Below, piece after piece: positions 8,118 through 18,761 of a stretch of 33,403 nucleotides of DNA. The notes beneath the pieces were generated by a model. It saw only the letters and a list, made by a program, of their open reading frames with translations. It was not told the DNA's origin and did not search any database. The first letter of the stretch is position 1. The number at the start of each line of letters is the position of its first letter. A program made the position numbers and the translations under genes. This DNA comes from an uncultured Clostridia bacterium (GTDB lineage: Bacteria > Bacillota > Clostridia > TANB77 > CAG-508), in assembly GCA_947623555.1 (NCBI GenBank), contig CANQGW010000014.1:1-33403 (forward strand), in the 5' to 3' direction.

Positions 8118-8286
8118 TATGTATCATCCTTTTTGCAATATATTTTAATAAAATGTATAATATCATATTTTCATAAAAAAATATAGTATATGTGCTTAAA
8201 TATTAAATTTTATTAACATTTATATTACATTTTTTAAGATTTTATTTTTCTTGTAATTGCTTTTTGCTTTAATTTTTTTAAAAAGC

Positions 8287-8315
8287 TTGAAAAATGGGGT
8301 TTTTAGAGATATAAT
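8287..8315 (+). promoter_or_regulatory. Sigma-A promoter of the vWA surface protein gene
   Basis: TTGAAA (8287-8292), 17-base spacer, perfect TATAAT (8310-8315). The predicted start near 8322 gives a leader of about 34 nt with AAGGAG at 8339-8344. Confidence 0.8.
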
Positions 8316-8355
8316 AGTAATGAAATTATACTAAATAGAAGGAGTTATAAAAATT

Positions 8356-9804
8356 ATGAAGAAAATAATAAGTTTTTTAATTTTATTTACTATTTTATTA
8401 ATAAACTGCACATCAATATTTGCAGCAACTTCAACTGAAACTGTTGAACGAGAAAAAACTGTTTTAGAACTTGTAGACGAAAGTTCTTGCGATATTAATT
8501 TAGATGATGCTGGTAGTTTTAACAAGAAAATGACAAATTTTAATGCTGAAAATAAGGAGTTAACTATTACTTTAACAGTTACAAATACTTCTAAAGCAGA
8601 AAATATTTCAAAACCTGTTGAACTTTATTTAATTTTAGATAATTCACATAGCATGTCTGAAAACTACAATAATCAAACAAAGAAAAGTCATGTTATACAA
8701 ACAGCTACTGCCTTTGTTAATTCACTATTTGATCATTTTACTAACCCTAAAGTAGGTATTATTAGTTTTTCTAGTATTGATACTACAAAAGAATCTAGTG
8801 ATGCAAAACTTGGAACTACAGCAGATGCCACTTTATTACTTAAAGCATCAGATTCTTTAGAAACTGTTAAAAATGCTATTTCTGCTTATGAAACTTCAAG
8901 TGGTATATATACTAATATTGATGCAGGTTTAACATTAGCACAGTCTAACTTTACAACTGATGCTAATACAAATAAATATATTGTTTTACTATCTGATGGA
9001 GTACCAAATCTTTCATTAGATACAGAAAATACACTTACTTACTCTGGTGTTAACGCAACTAATACAAAGGCAAAGTTGCAAGCTTTAGAAAGCCAAGGTT
9101 ATAATATATTTTCTATATTAATGGGACTAAATCAAAATACTTTAGAAAATCCTTCTGCTCCTCTTGTTTCTGAAACTGGAAAGCACATGACTTATGGTCA
9201 GCTTGCTGAAGAAATTTTTGGAACTCAAGAAAATCCAACTGTTGGCGATTTCTACTTTATTGATTATGCTGATTTAAATAATACTATTAATGAAAAAATT
9301 TATGGTGCAATTACAGCTGTAAAATCTGCTTCATTAAAAAACATTGTAGTTAAAGATTATATTCCACAAGATATTTTAAATAATTTTGATTATGAAGTTT
9401 CAGTAAAACCTAATATAGGAACTGTTAGTGATACAGTAGATGCTACTGATAATAGTATTACTTGGACTATACCAGAGCTTAAAGAAGATGAAGTTGCTAC
9501 TTTAAGTTATACATTAAAAGTAAAAGCTAATGTACAAAAAGATGTTATTGATAAGGTTTTACCAACTAATGAAAAGGTCGATGTAGATTTTGAAACTCCT
9601 GATGGAAAAGGAACAGCTAGTTCAGATGTTTCTCCAAAAGTTAAGCTAACAACTGTTACTGTTACAGAGCCAGTACAAGATAACACTGTTGCTGAAGAAA
9701 ATCTTCCACAAACAGGAATTTATACTACATTAATGTTTATATCAATTATATCAATTGCAATATATGCTATTACAAGATATATACATTTAAATAAAATAAA
9801 ATAG
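8356..9804 (+). CDS. Sortase-anchored vWA-domain surface protein (LPQTG)
   Basis: The 482-residue protein has a signal peptide (basic MKK, hydrophobic to about residue 22, cut after an AxA-like FAA). A von Willebrand A domain from about residue 93 carries the metal-site motif DNSHS and the later LLSDGVPN. A beta-sandwich region of the DUF11/isopeptide type follows (about 315-435). The C-terminus has the sorting signal LPQTG, a hydrophobic helix, and a basic tail. It should be cleaved by a class A-like sortase and linked to the cell wall, acting in adhesion or as a pilus tip/shaft component; no sortase gene is in the window. It is a single-gene unit with its own promoter and terminator, transcribed against its neighbours. 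The ligand is unknown. Confidence 0.9.
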   Translation: MKKIISFLILFTILLINCTSIFAATSTETVEREKTVLELVDESSCDINLDDAGSFNKKMTNFNAENKELTITLTVTNTSKAENISKPVELYLILDNSHSMSENYNNQTKKSHVIQTATAFVNSLFDHFTNPKVGIISFSSIDTTKESSDAKLGTTADATLLLKASDSLETVKNAISAYETSSGIYTNIDAGLTLAQSNFTTDANTNKYIVLLSDGVPNLSLDTENTLTYSGVNATNTKAKLQALESQGYNIFSILMGLNQNTLENPSAPLVSETGKHMTYGQLAEEIFGTQENPTVGDFYFIDYADLNNTINEKIYGAITAVKSASLKNIVVKDYIPQDILNNFDYEVSVKPNIGTVSDTVDATDNSITWTIPELKEDEVATLSYTLKVKANVQKDVIDKVLPTNEKVDVDFETPDGKGTASSDVSPKVKLTTVTVTEPVQDNTVAEENLPQTGIYTTLMFISIISIAIYAITRYIHLNKIK

Positions 9805-9817
9805 AATTAAAACTACT

Positions 9818-9851
9818 CCCTAGAATTTCTTTTGAAATCCTAGGGGTTTTT
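9818..9851 (+). terminator. Terminator of the vWA gene
   Basis: CCCTAGAATTTC-TTTT-GAAATCCTAGGG stem (one mismatch) followed by GTTTTTATTG, 13 bases after the stop. Confidence 0.8.
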
Positions 9852-9868
9852 ATTGTTATTATAAATAT

Positions 9869-9907
9869 AAAAAATTTCTTTAAGTATAAACCTTAAAGAA
9901 ATTTTTT
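9869..9907. repeat. Third copy of the palindromic hairpin; bidirectional terminator by tRNA-Gln
   Basis: A 16-bp stem (9869-9884 with 9892-9907) with the same 7-base loop TATAAAC and core CTTTAAG/CTTAAAG as the hairpins in the pilin leader cassettes. The preceding ~30 bases (TAGGGG-T-rich-TTGTTATTATAAATATA) also resemble the TAGGG...TTGCTATCATAAACATATA flank of the cassettes, so the shared unit is longer than the hairpin. The minus-strand side ends in T-residues directly after the tRNA 3' CCA, so it can terminate the tRNA; the plus side gives a second stop for the vWA gene. Confidence 0.7.
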
Positions 9908-9982
9908 TGGTTGGGGTGGTAGGATTCGAACCTACGCATCGATGGGTCAGAGCCATCTGCCTTACCGCTTGGCTACACCCCA
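9908..9982 (-). tRNA. tRNA-Gln (anticodon CUG)
   Basis: A 75-nt cloverleaf with encoded CCA. The acceptor is TGGGGTG/CACCCCA with discriminator A and the U1-A72 pair typical of bacterial tRNA-Gln. D-stem GCC/GGC, anticodon stem GATGG/CCATC with loop CTCTGAC giving anticodon CTG (reads CAG), five-base variable loop, and T-arm GTAGG-TTCGAAT-CCTAC. The stems are fully paired. The loop has the normal seven bases, so this tRNA is not itself a quadruplet-reading candidate. TATAAT-like sequences lie just upstream, but I could not fix the promoter. Confidence 0.95.
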
Positions 9983-10072
9983 AATTATATATTGTACATT
10001 TTATAGCATATCATATTTTTTTATAAATTTCCACTATTTTTGTAAATAATTATTTTATATTTTTTTGTTAAT

Positions 10073-10101
10073 TTGCAATATTATGTAAAATATAGTATAA
10101 T
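10073..10101 (+). promoter_or_regulatory. Promoter of the small foreign-looking gene
   Basis: TTGCAA (10073-10078), 17-base spacer, TATAAT (10096-10101), giving a leader of about 60 nt before the ATG at 10171 and its AGGAGG (10158-10163). A short GGGTAATATCCC inverted repeat follows the predicted start. Confidence 0.55.
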
Positions 10102-10170
10102 AAATTAAATATGGGTAATATCCCAATTTTGGAAAATTTGTTACCATTACAAATTAAAGGAGGCTTTACA

Positions 10171-10512
10171 ATGCAGGTAACACGTGGTATTCCAAAATAT
10201 CAGCATCCCTTAAGGGAAATTGCTAAAATTCGAAAAGAATTTCCTAATGGTACATGGGTACTTTACCACAGCAGTGTTGTTAGCAGGCTGTGTGAATTAT
10301 CCGACTTTTCTCCTGATGAAGACTGGAGAGGTGCAGATTTTTGTCTGCTTGGTTTTAAAAAGACCAAGTACTTTGATGAAACCTGTATGTACATTATGGC
10401 ACTTCCCAAATCTGGATGGTTCATTGATCGGAACGAAAAAACATGGGAGGGAGAAATTATTTCTCCCATTCCTGAAAATGTCGTTTTCGTGATTATGAAT
10501 GGGGCATTCTAA
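10171..10512 (+). CDS. Small hypothetical protein, foreign codon use, contains in-frame CGG
   Basis: A 113-residue soluble protein starts at ATG 10171, 7 bases after AGGAGG; an upstream in-frame ATG at 10111 lacks such a site. It is rich in Trp, Phe and charged residues (TWVLYHSSVV, DEDWRGADFCLLGF, YIMALPKSGWF). I recognise no family. G+C content and codon choice (CTG, CCC, GTC, CGG, GAC, AAG) differ clearly from the neighbours, suggesting recent transfer or a phage/plasmid origin. It contains GAT CGG AAC at 10426-10434. Unlike the other six CGG sites, reading CGG as Arg gives the more natural product; applying the +1 rule would replace the last 27 residues with 20 others and stop at 10492. 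Strong promoter, SD and terminator suggest it is expressed. Confidence 0.7.
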   Translation: MQVTRGIPKYQHPLREIAKIRKEFPNGTWVLYHSSVVSRLCELSDFSPDEDWRGADFCLLGFKKTKYFDETCMYIMALPKSGWFIDRNEKTWEGEIISPIPENVVFVIMNGAF

Positions 10513-10548
10513 AAAAGTAGCGTGGCATATTTGCCACGCTACTTTTTT
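10511..10548. terminator. Strong bidirectional terminator between the small gene and eno
   Basis: AAAAAA-GTAGCGTGGCA-TATT-TGCCACGCTAC-TTTTTT: an 11-bp G/C-rich core with A/T tracts on both sides, so it can end both the plus-strand gene and the convergent glycolytic operon. Confidence 0.9.
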
Positions 10549-10555
10549 AAGTATT

Positions 10556-12542
<1,987 letters not shown>

Positions 12543-12552
12543 TTTATAGGAT

Positions 12553-14082
12553 TTACCTTTCTATTAAGCTTTGCCCTGTCATTTCTTTTGGTTTTGAAAG
12601 TTCCATAAGGTCTAACATTGTTGGCGCTAAATCTGCTAGTTTTCCTTCCTTTAGTTTTACGCCTTCCACTCCAATTAATACAAGTGGAACAGGGTTTGTT
12701 GTATGGGCTGTATGTGGTTCTCCTGTTTTATAATCTATCATTTGTTCAGCATTACCATGATCGGCTGTCATAAGTATTATTCCATTTTTTTGTGTTATTG
12801 CATTTACTACTTTTTCTACACACTCATCAATTGCTTCTATTGCTTTTATTGCTGCATCTAAATTTCCTGTATGACCTACCATGTCTGGATTAGCATAATT
12901 TAAAATAATTACATCATATTTATCAGAATTTATAGCATCAACAACTTTTTCTGTTACTTCGTATGCACTCATTTCTGGCTTTAGGTCATAAGTTTCTACT
13001 TTTGGAGATGGCACTAAAATTCTGTCTTCTCCTTTGTATTGTTTTTCTTCACCGCCATTAAAGAAAAATGTAACATGTGCATATTTTTCGGTTTCTGCAA
13101 TTCTTAATTGTGTTAAACCTTTATTTGAAACATATTCTCCAAACGTATTTACTAATTCTTCTGGCTTAAAAGCTATATGAACATTTGGTATGGTTTCGTC
13201 ATATTGTGTAAAACATACATAATGTAATTTCAATGGTTTTGTTTCAAAGCCGTCAAAGTTTGGATCTACTAAACTTCTAGTAATTTCTCTTGCTCTATCT
13301 GGTCTAAAGTTGAAAAATATTACAGAGTCATGGTCTGAAATAGTAGCTACTGGCTCTTCACCATTATATATAACAGTAGGCTCTACAAATTCATCAAATA
13401 CTTCTTTTTGATAAGAACTTTCTATTGCTGAAATACTAGATGTTGCTTTTTCACCTATTCCATTTACCAAAGCATTATATGCTTTTTTTACTCTTTCCCA
13501 TCTTTTATCCCTATCCATTGCATAAAATCTTCCTGAAATGGTTGCTATTTTTCCAATGTTCTTTTCTTTCATTTTTTCTTCTAGTTTTGCAATATAGGTT
13601 TCTCCTGATGCTGGTGGTGTATCTCTTCCATCTAAAAAGCAGTGCACATAAACATTTTCAAAATCTTTTCTTTTTGCCAATTCTAATAATGCTATTAAAT
13701 GCCTAATATGACTATGCACTCCTCCATCTGAAAGTAGTCCCATAATATGAAGTTTAGAGCCATATTTCTTACAATTTTCAATAGCTTCTGTAAATTCTTT
13801 AATGCTAAAGAAATCTCCTTCTTCTATTGATTTTGTAATTCTTGTTAAATCTTGGTAAACAATTCTACCAGCACCAATATTGGTATGACCTACTTCTGAA
13901 TTTCCCATTTGGCCATCTGGAAGTCCTACATTAAGTCCGCTAGTATATATTGTTGTTGTTTGCCATGTTTTCATTAGTTTATCTATATTAGGTGTATTTG
14001 CCATTTTAACTGCATTTGCTTTTTCATTTTCGTTATTACCAAATCCATCTAATATCATTAGCATCATCGGTTTTCTTCTCAT
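12553..14082 (-). CDS. gpmI: Phosphoglycerate mutase, cofactor-independent
   Basis: The 509-residue, two-manganese alkaline-phosphatase-fold enzyme interconverts 3- and 2-phosphoglycerate. Seen: [10 protein letters not shown] metal motif at the start, [16 protein letters not shown] with the phosphoserine, [51 protein letters not shown], and ADHGNAEQM near the C-terminus. Length is standard. It follows tpiA after an 83-base gap without an obvious terminator. Confidence 0.97.
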   Translation of the reverse strand: MRRKPMMLMILDGFGNNENEKANAVKMANTPNIDKLMKTWQTTTIYTSGLNVGLPDGQMGNSEVGHTNIGAGRIVYQDLTRITKSIEEGDFFSIKEFTEAIENCKKYGSKLHIMGLLSDGGVHSHIRHLIALLELAKRKDFENVYVHCFLDGRDTPPASGETYIAKLEEKMKEKNIGKIATISGRFYAMDRDKRWERVKKAYNALVNGIGEKATSSISAIESSYQKEVFDEFVEPTVIYNGEEPVATISDHDSVIFFNFRPDRAREITRSLVDPNFDGFETKPLKLHYVCFTQYDETIPNVHIAFKPEELVNTFGEYVSNKGLTQLRIAETEKYAHVTFFFNGGEEKQYKGEDRILVPSPKVETYDLKPEMSAYEVTEKVVDAINSDKYDVIILNYANPDMVGHTGNLDAAIKAIEAIDECVEKVVNAITQKNGIILMTADHGNAEQMIDYKTGEPHTAHTTNPVPLVLIGVEGVKLKEGKLADLAPTMLDLMELSKPKEMTGQSLIER

Positions 14083-14165
14083 TGCTTTATATCTCCATTC
14101 TTATGTTTTGTGAAAGTTTAATAATTTCCACAATTATATATTGTAACACCTTTTTCTGTATTTTT

Positions 14166-14915
14166 CTATACTGATAAGCAAATTTTTGTAAAATCATCTA
14201 CATTTAAGCTTGCTCCACCTATTAAACCACCGTCAATATCTGAACAAGAAAATAATTCTTTGCTGTTTTCTTTTTTTACACTTCCACCATATAAAATAAT
14301 AATTTTGCTTGCAATTTCTTCATTATAAAGAGTAGAAATTTCATTTCTTATTGCTTTTATCATTTCGTTTGCATCATTTGCTGTTGCTGTTTTTCCTGTT
14401 CCTATTGCCCAAATTGGTTCATAGGCAATTATAACATTTTCTATTTGTGAAGAAGTTATGCCATTTAAAGCTATTTTTATTTGATTTGTTACTACTTCTA
14501 TTTGCTTTTCTTCTTCTCTTTGGTTTAGGGTTTCTCCCACGCATACAATTGGTTTTAATTCATTTTGTAAAGCTGATTTTATTTTTTTATTAACAGTTTC
14601 ATCTGTTTCTGCAAAGTACTGCCTTCTTTCAGAGTGTCCTATAATAACATATTCCACTCCAATTGATTTTAGCATACTTCCAGAAACCTCACCTGTATAT
14701 GCCCCACTTTTCTCCCAGTGCATGTTTTGTGCACCTATTTTAATATTAGTATTTTGAGCAGTTAACAAACTATAAAATAAATCTGTATAAGGTACGCAAA
14801 GTATTATTTCATTTGCAGTATTTTTTACCATTGGGGTAAGTTGTTCTATAAATTTTATGGCTTCATTTGGAAGCATATTCATTTTCCAGTTTCCTGCAAT
14901 TACTTTTTTCCTCAC
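14166..14915 (-). CDS. tpiA: Triosephosphate isomerase
   Basis: The 249-residue TIM-barrel enzyme interconverts dihydroxyacetone phosphate and glyceraldehyde 3-phosphate. Seen: GNWKMN (Asn/Lys of the active site), VIIGHSERRQYFAE (catalytic His), AYEPIWAIGTGKTA (catalytic Glu and flexible loop), and ILYGGSVK plus GLIGGASL for phosphate binding. Standard length. It lies 23 bases after pgk, in the gap-pgk-tpiA-gpmI-eno order found in many Firmicutes. Confidence 0.97.
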   Translation of the reverse strand: MRKKVIAGNWKMNMLPNEAIKFIEQLTPMVKNTANEIILCVPYTDLFYSLLTAQNTNIKIGAQNMHWEKSGAYTGEVSGSMLKSIGVEYVIIGHSERRQYFAETDETVNKKIKSALQNELKPIVCVGETLNQREEEKQIEVVTNQIKIALNGITSSQIENVIIAYEPIWAIGTGKTATANDANEMIKAIRNEISTLYNEEIASKIIILYGGSVKKENSKELFSCSDIDGGLIGGASLNVDDFTKICLSV

Positions 14916-14938
14916 TTTAAACTACCTCTTTCTAATTA

Positions 14939-16279
14939 CTAATTTTCTGAAATTTCGTGTTCGGTTAATTTACTACCTTGAGAACTACTTTTAACATTTT
15001 CTGCATTATTTAATGCTTTAATTCCTGGTAATTCTTTTCCTTCTAAAAATTCAAGTGATGCTCCTCCACCTGTTGATAAATAAATATTGTCAAATTTCTT
15101 TAAGTCCTCTCCATTTTCTTTTGCTGATTTTTTTATTCTTTTAATTGCTGCAACAGAATCTCCTCCGCCTATTACACATTTTGATTTGCTTGATGCTATA
15201 TATCTTGCAATTGACTCTGTTCCATGTGCAAAGCTAGGTACTTCACTAAACCCTAGTGGTCCATTCCATACTATAGTATTTGCAAATTGTATTCCATCTG
15301 CATAATGGTTTAAAGTAGTATCTCCTACATCTAAAATTTGCCATCCTTCTAGGCTTTCTGCTTTTCCCTCTTTTACATCTTCTTCTTTATAAAGCTTTAC
15401 ATTTTTTTGCTCTGCACTTTCTATTTTTTCAGTAGTTAGTTCTTCACCTGCTGGAATTTTAGCTACTTTTCCATCAACTGGCAATACAAGCTCTACACCT
15501 TTATCTACTGCTTTTTCCATTAATTCTTTGGCAACATCTAATTTATCTGCTTCATATACTGAACTTCCTATATCATAGCCTTTTGCTTTTAAGAATGTGT
15601 TTGCCATTGCACCACCAATTAAAATTTGGTCAACTTTTTCTAATAAGTTTTCTATTACGCCAATTTTATCAGAAACTTTTGCCCCTCCAAGAATTGCTAC
15701 AAATGGCTTTTCTGGGCTTTCTAGTACAGCTCCTAATTCTTGTATTTCTTTTTCCATTAAAAGCCCTGCTACAGATGTTTTTACATGGTGTGTTACTCCT
15801 TCTGTAGAGCTATGTGCCCTATGAGCAGTTCCAAATGCATCATTAACATATATTCCATCTTCTCCAATTAGCTGTGCAAGCTCTAATGATAAACTATCAT
15901 CATTTTTTTCTTCTCTTGGGTCAAAGCGTACATTTTCAAGTAGTCCTGCTTGACCTTCTTTTAAGCTATCTGCCATTTGATGTGCACTAGTTCCTGTAAC
16001 ATCTTGTGCTAGCTTTACTTCAGTTCCTAATTCTTCTGATAATTTTGCAGCCACAGGGTTTAATGAATATTTTTCATTTACCTCTCCTTTTGGTCTTCCT
16101 AAATGTGAACATAATACTACTTTTGCTCCATTTTCTATTAAATATTTAATAGTTGGAAGTGCTGCCTGAATTCTTGTATCGTCTGCAACCTCTCCATCTT
16201 TTAAAGGAACATTAAAATCGCAGCGTACTAATACCTTTTTTCCTTTTACATCTATATCACGTATTGTTTTTTTCTCCAT
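14939..16279 (-). CDS. pgk: Phosphoglycerate kinase with internal insert and C-terminal tail
   Basis: Transfers phosphate from 1,3-bisphosphoglycerate to ADP. Seen: KKVLVRCDFNVPL, VVLCSHLGRPKG, LLENVRFDPREEKND, AILGGAKVSDKIGVIENLL, NGPLGFSEVPSFAHGT, and GGGDSVAAIKR. At 446 residues it is about 50 longer than the usual 390-400. A Lys/Glu-rich insert of about 25-30 residues lies between LPVDGKVA and ILDVGDTT, next to the nucleotide site, and about 25 polar residues follow the normal end (after GIKALNN). Both fit a frame-intact gene; similar inserts occur in some clostridial-type enzymes. Start ATG 16279 has a good GGAGG site. Confidence 0.96.
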   Translation of the reverse strand: MEKKTIRDIDVKGKKVLVRCDFNVPLKDGEVADDTRIQAALPTIKYLIENGAKVVLCSHLGRPKGEVNEKYSLNPVAAKLSEELGTEVKLAQDVTGTSAHQMADSLKEGQAGLLENVRFDPREEKNDDSLSLELAQLIGEDGIYVNDAFGTAHRAHSSTEGVTHHVKTSVAGLLMEKEIQELGAVLESPEKPFVAILGGAKVSDKIGVIENLLEKVDQILIGGAMANTFLKAKGYDIGSSVYEADKLDVAKELMEKAVDKGVELVLPVDGKVAKIPAGEELTTEKIESAEQKNVKLYKEEDVKEGKAESLEGWQILDVGDTTLNHYADGIQFANTIVWNGPLGFSEVPSFAHGTESIARYIASSKSKCVIGGGDSVAAIKRIKKSAKENGEDLKKFDNIYLSTGGGASLEFLEGKELPGIKALNNAENVKSSSQGSKLTEHEISEN

Positions 16280-16306
16280 TTTGTTTAAGCCTCCTTAAAT
16301 CACAAT

Positions 16307-16342
16307 TTACTACTATGTTTTATAAATAAAACATAGTAGTAA
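16307..16342 (-). promoter_or_regulatory. Intercistronic stem-loop between gap and pgk
   Basis: A perfect 17-bp A/T-rich stem (arm TTACTACTATGTTTTAT) fills the gap-pgk gap. On the minus strand it lacks a T-run downstream, so it is more likely an mRNA-stabilising or processing structure that sets gap above pgk than a full terminator. Confidence 0.55.
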
Positions 16343-16351
16343 TTTTTTAAA

Positions 16352-17371
<1,020 letters not shown>

Positions 17372-17431
17372 TTATGCTTTGTTTCAAGCATTTCATTTTT
17401 TATTATATCCTAATCAAGGTAATTTTATATC

Positions 17432-17462
17432 AAAAAAGAATACTTTTCAAGTATTCTTTTTT
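17432..17462. terminator. Terminator after the 73-residue ORF
   Basis: GAATACTT-TTC-AAGTATTC stem with A6 before and T6 after, so it works in either direction. On the minus strand it separates the small ORF at 17511 from gap. Confidence 0.85.
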
Positions 17463-17510
17463 ATTTTGTGCTATTTATTTTATTATTTATATTTTATATT
17501 ACGCTATTAA

Positions 17511-17732
17511 TTATAAGGTAATGTTGTCAACAATTTTTATTTCTTGAAATAAGAAATCATGAACATCTTGATGCCAAAAATCATGAACCTCTTGAAATAC
17601 TTTTTCTTGTTTTGGTGTTAATGTGACTGTAAGGTCTTGAAATAAAAAGTTCTTAACTTTAGTCCAAATGCTTATTTGTGCTGGTAATCCTTGTTCTACA
17701 ACATTTTCCTGAACATTTTCTAGATTTTCCAT
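17511..17732 (-). CDS. Small conserved-looking protein of unknown function
   Basis: A 73-residue acidic protein with an AGGAGG site before ATG 17732. It has a polar Asn/Glu-rich start, then two amphipathic segments with repeated words (KNFLFQDLTVTLTPKQEKVF and HDFWHQDVHDFLFQEI), where FLFQD/FLFQE and HDF recur. No membrane segment or known domain. It has its own terminator and lies between gap and spoVT, so probably is a single-gene transcript. Function unknown; coding status is supported by SD, terminator and codon use. Confidence 0.65.
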   Translation of the reverse strand: MENLENVQENVVEQGLPAQISIWTKVKNFLFQDLTVTLTPKQEKVFQEVHDFWHQDVHDFLFQEIKIVDNITL

Positions 17733-17867
17733 TGTTATTCCTCCTTTGTATAGTTCGCTCTTCCTTTATACATAATATTTATACTACAATTATTTTTATA
17801 ATTCAAGTATTTTTAACATTTTTTATATTACATTTTAGTTTCATTCTTATTACAATTATGTTACAGT

Positions 17868-18423
17868 TTATATTTCCATTTGGCTACCTAAAAAACTAGC
17901 AGCAGATTGAGCTACTTTTTGCTCTATTTCTGTCATTTTTGTATTGTTATCTTTTGATAATAATATAACACTGCCTATAACATCGCCATCTGAAATAATT
18001 GGATACACTACTTGTGAGTTATATCTTCTTTCTTTATTTTCATTTTTTGTAATTGGTATTGCTAAATCATTATTTTCTTTACTGGTGTATCTTTCTTTGT
18101 CATCCATTACTTTTTCTAATTCCTCACTAATATCTTGTTCTAAAAACTCTTTCTTCGAGCCACCAGAAACAGCAATTACTGTATCTTTGTCTGTAATACA
18201 AGCAATATGTCCAGTTGTTTTTGCCAATGTTTCAGCATAACCTGTTGCAAACTCTGTTAACTCACCAATAGGAGAATATTTTTTTAATATAACTTCTCCT
18301 TCTTTATCTGTAAAAATTTCAAGTGGGTCTCCGTTCTTTTATTCTTAATGTTTTTCTTATTTCTTTTGGAATAACTACCCTTCCTAAATCGTCTATTCTT
18401 CTAACTACTCCTGTTGCTTTCAA
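17868..18423 (-). CDS. spoVT: Stage V sporulation regulator SpoVT, needs +1 shift at CGG
   Basis: SpoVT is a forespore transcription factor acting late in sporulation. The N-terminal AbrB-type DNA-binding domain starts at TTG 18423 behind GGAGG: MKATGVVRRIDDLGRVVIPK, then EIRKTLRIKE. The frame then meets CGG and stops at TGA three codons later. Skipping the C at 18333 gives KE-G-DPLEIFTDKEGEVILKKY and continues through the GAF-like C-terminal domain (TGHIACITDKDTVIAV, VVYPIISDGDVIGSVIL) to the stop at 17868. Length 556 bases = 3x185+1, giving 184 residues against about 178 in Bacillus. Both halves match the family without gap or overlap, so only one base is surplus. Without recoding, a useless product of about 33 residues results. 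Confidence 0.93.
18330..18333 (-). other. +1 recoding site CGGA, spoVT
   Basis: Codons read AAA GAA CGG AGA, with TGA following CCC ACT. Skipping the C at 18333 gives GAA GGA GAC CCA CTT, i.e. E-G-DPLEIF. The Gly before DPLEI is a well-known conserved position of AbrB/SpoVT domains. Confidence 0.9.
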
Positions 18424-18714
18424 AAATATTACCTCCTTTTAAATTTAGGGTTTTAGCTTTTAATTTATTTTCTGCTTTGCTTTTCTGCTTTTACCCTATT
18501 TGCAATAAATTCAATTTTGATATTCTTATTATTGCTTTAAAAGGAAATTTTTATACATTTTTTTATTAAACTATTTCATCTACATTTTTATATTTAAATT
18601 GATTATAACTACTGCGTTATTAGTTACTTGTTTAAAAATACTCTGAACAAATAAAACACTAGGTATAATAATTTATAACCACAATGTCGGGATATTTCCC
18701 TTAATTAACATAAA

Positions 18715-18744
18715 AAGGAGTAATTATAAATATAATTGCTCCTT
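18715..18744 (-). terminator. Terminator of the recD2-comFC-KAP operon
   Basis: Minus strand: AAGGAGCAATTAT-ATTT-ATAATTACTCCTT stem followed by TTTATG, about 18 bases past the KAP stop. The rest of the 18424-18761 gap contains only A/T-rich sequence with the spoVT SD; I see no further gene, and a sporulation-type (sigma-G/F) promoter could not be confirmed by eye. Confidence 0.7.
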
Positions 18745-18761
18745 AACATTTTATTAATATA

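Noticed and set aside
9908..9982. The tRNA as the agent of CGGN decoding
   Set aside because: It has a normal seven-base anticodon loop with CTG and tRNA-Gln identity features.
10220..10492. Alternative 90-residue frame overlapping the small foreign-looking gene
   Set aside because: No SD, and the frame at 10171 has promoter, SD, terminator and better protein composition. Its tail is relevant only as the hypothetical shifted end.
18690..18700. GGGATATTTCCC inverted repeat and a similar GGGTAATATCCC near 10113
   Set aside because: Short and isolated; I could not tie either to a promoter or gene with confidence.
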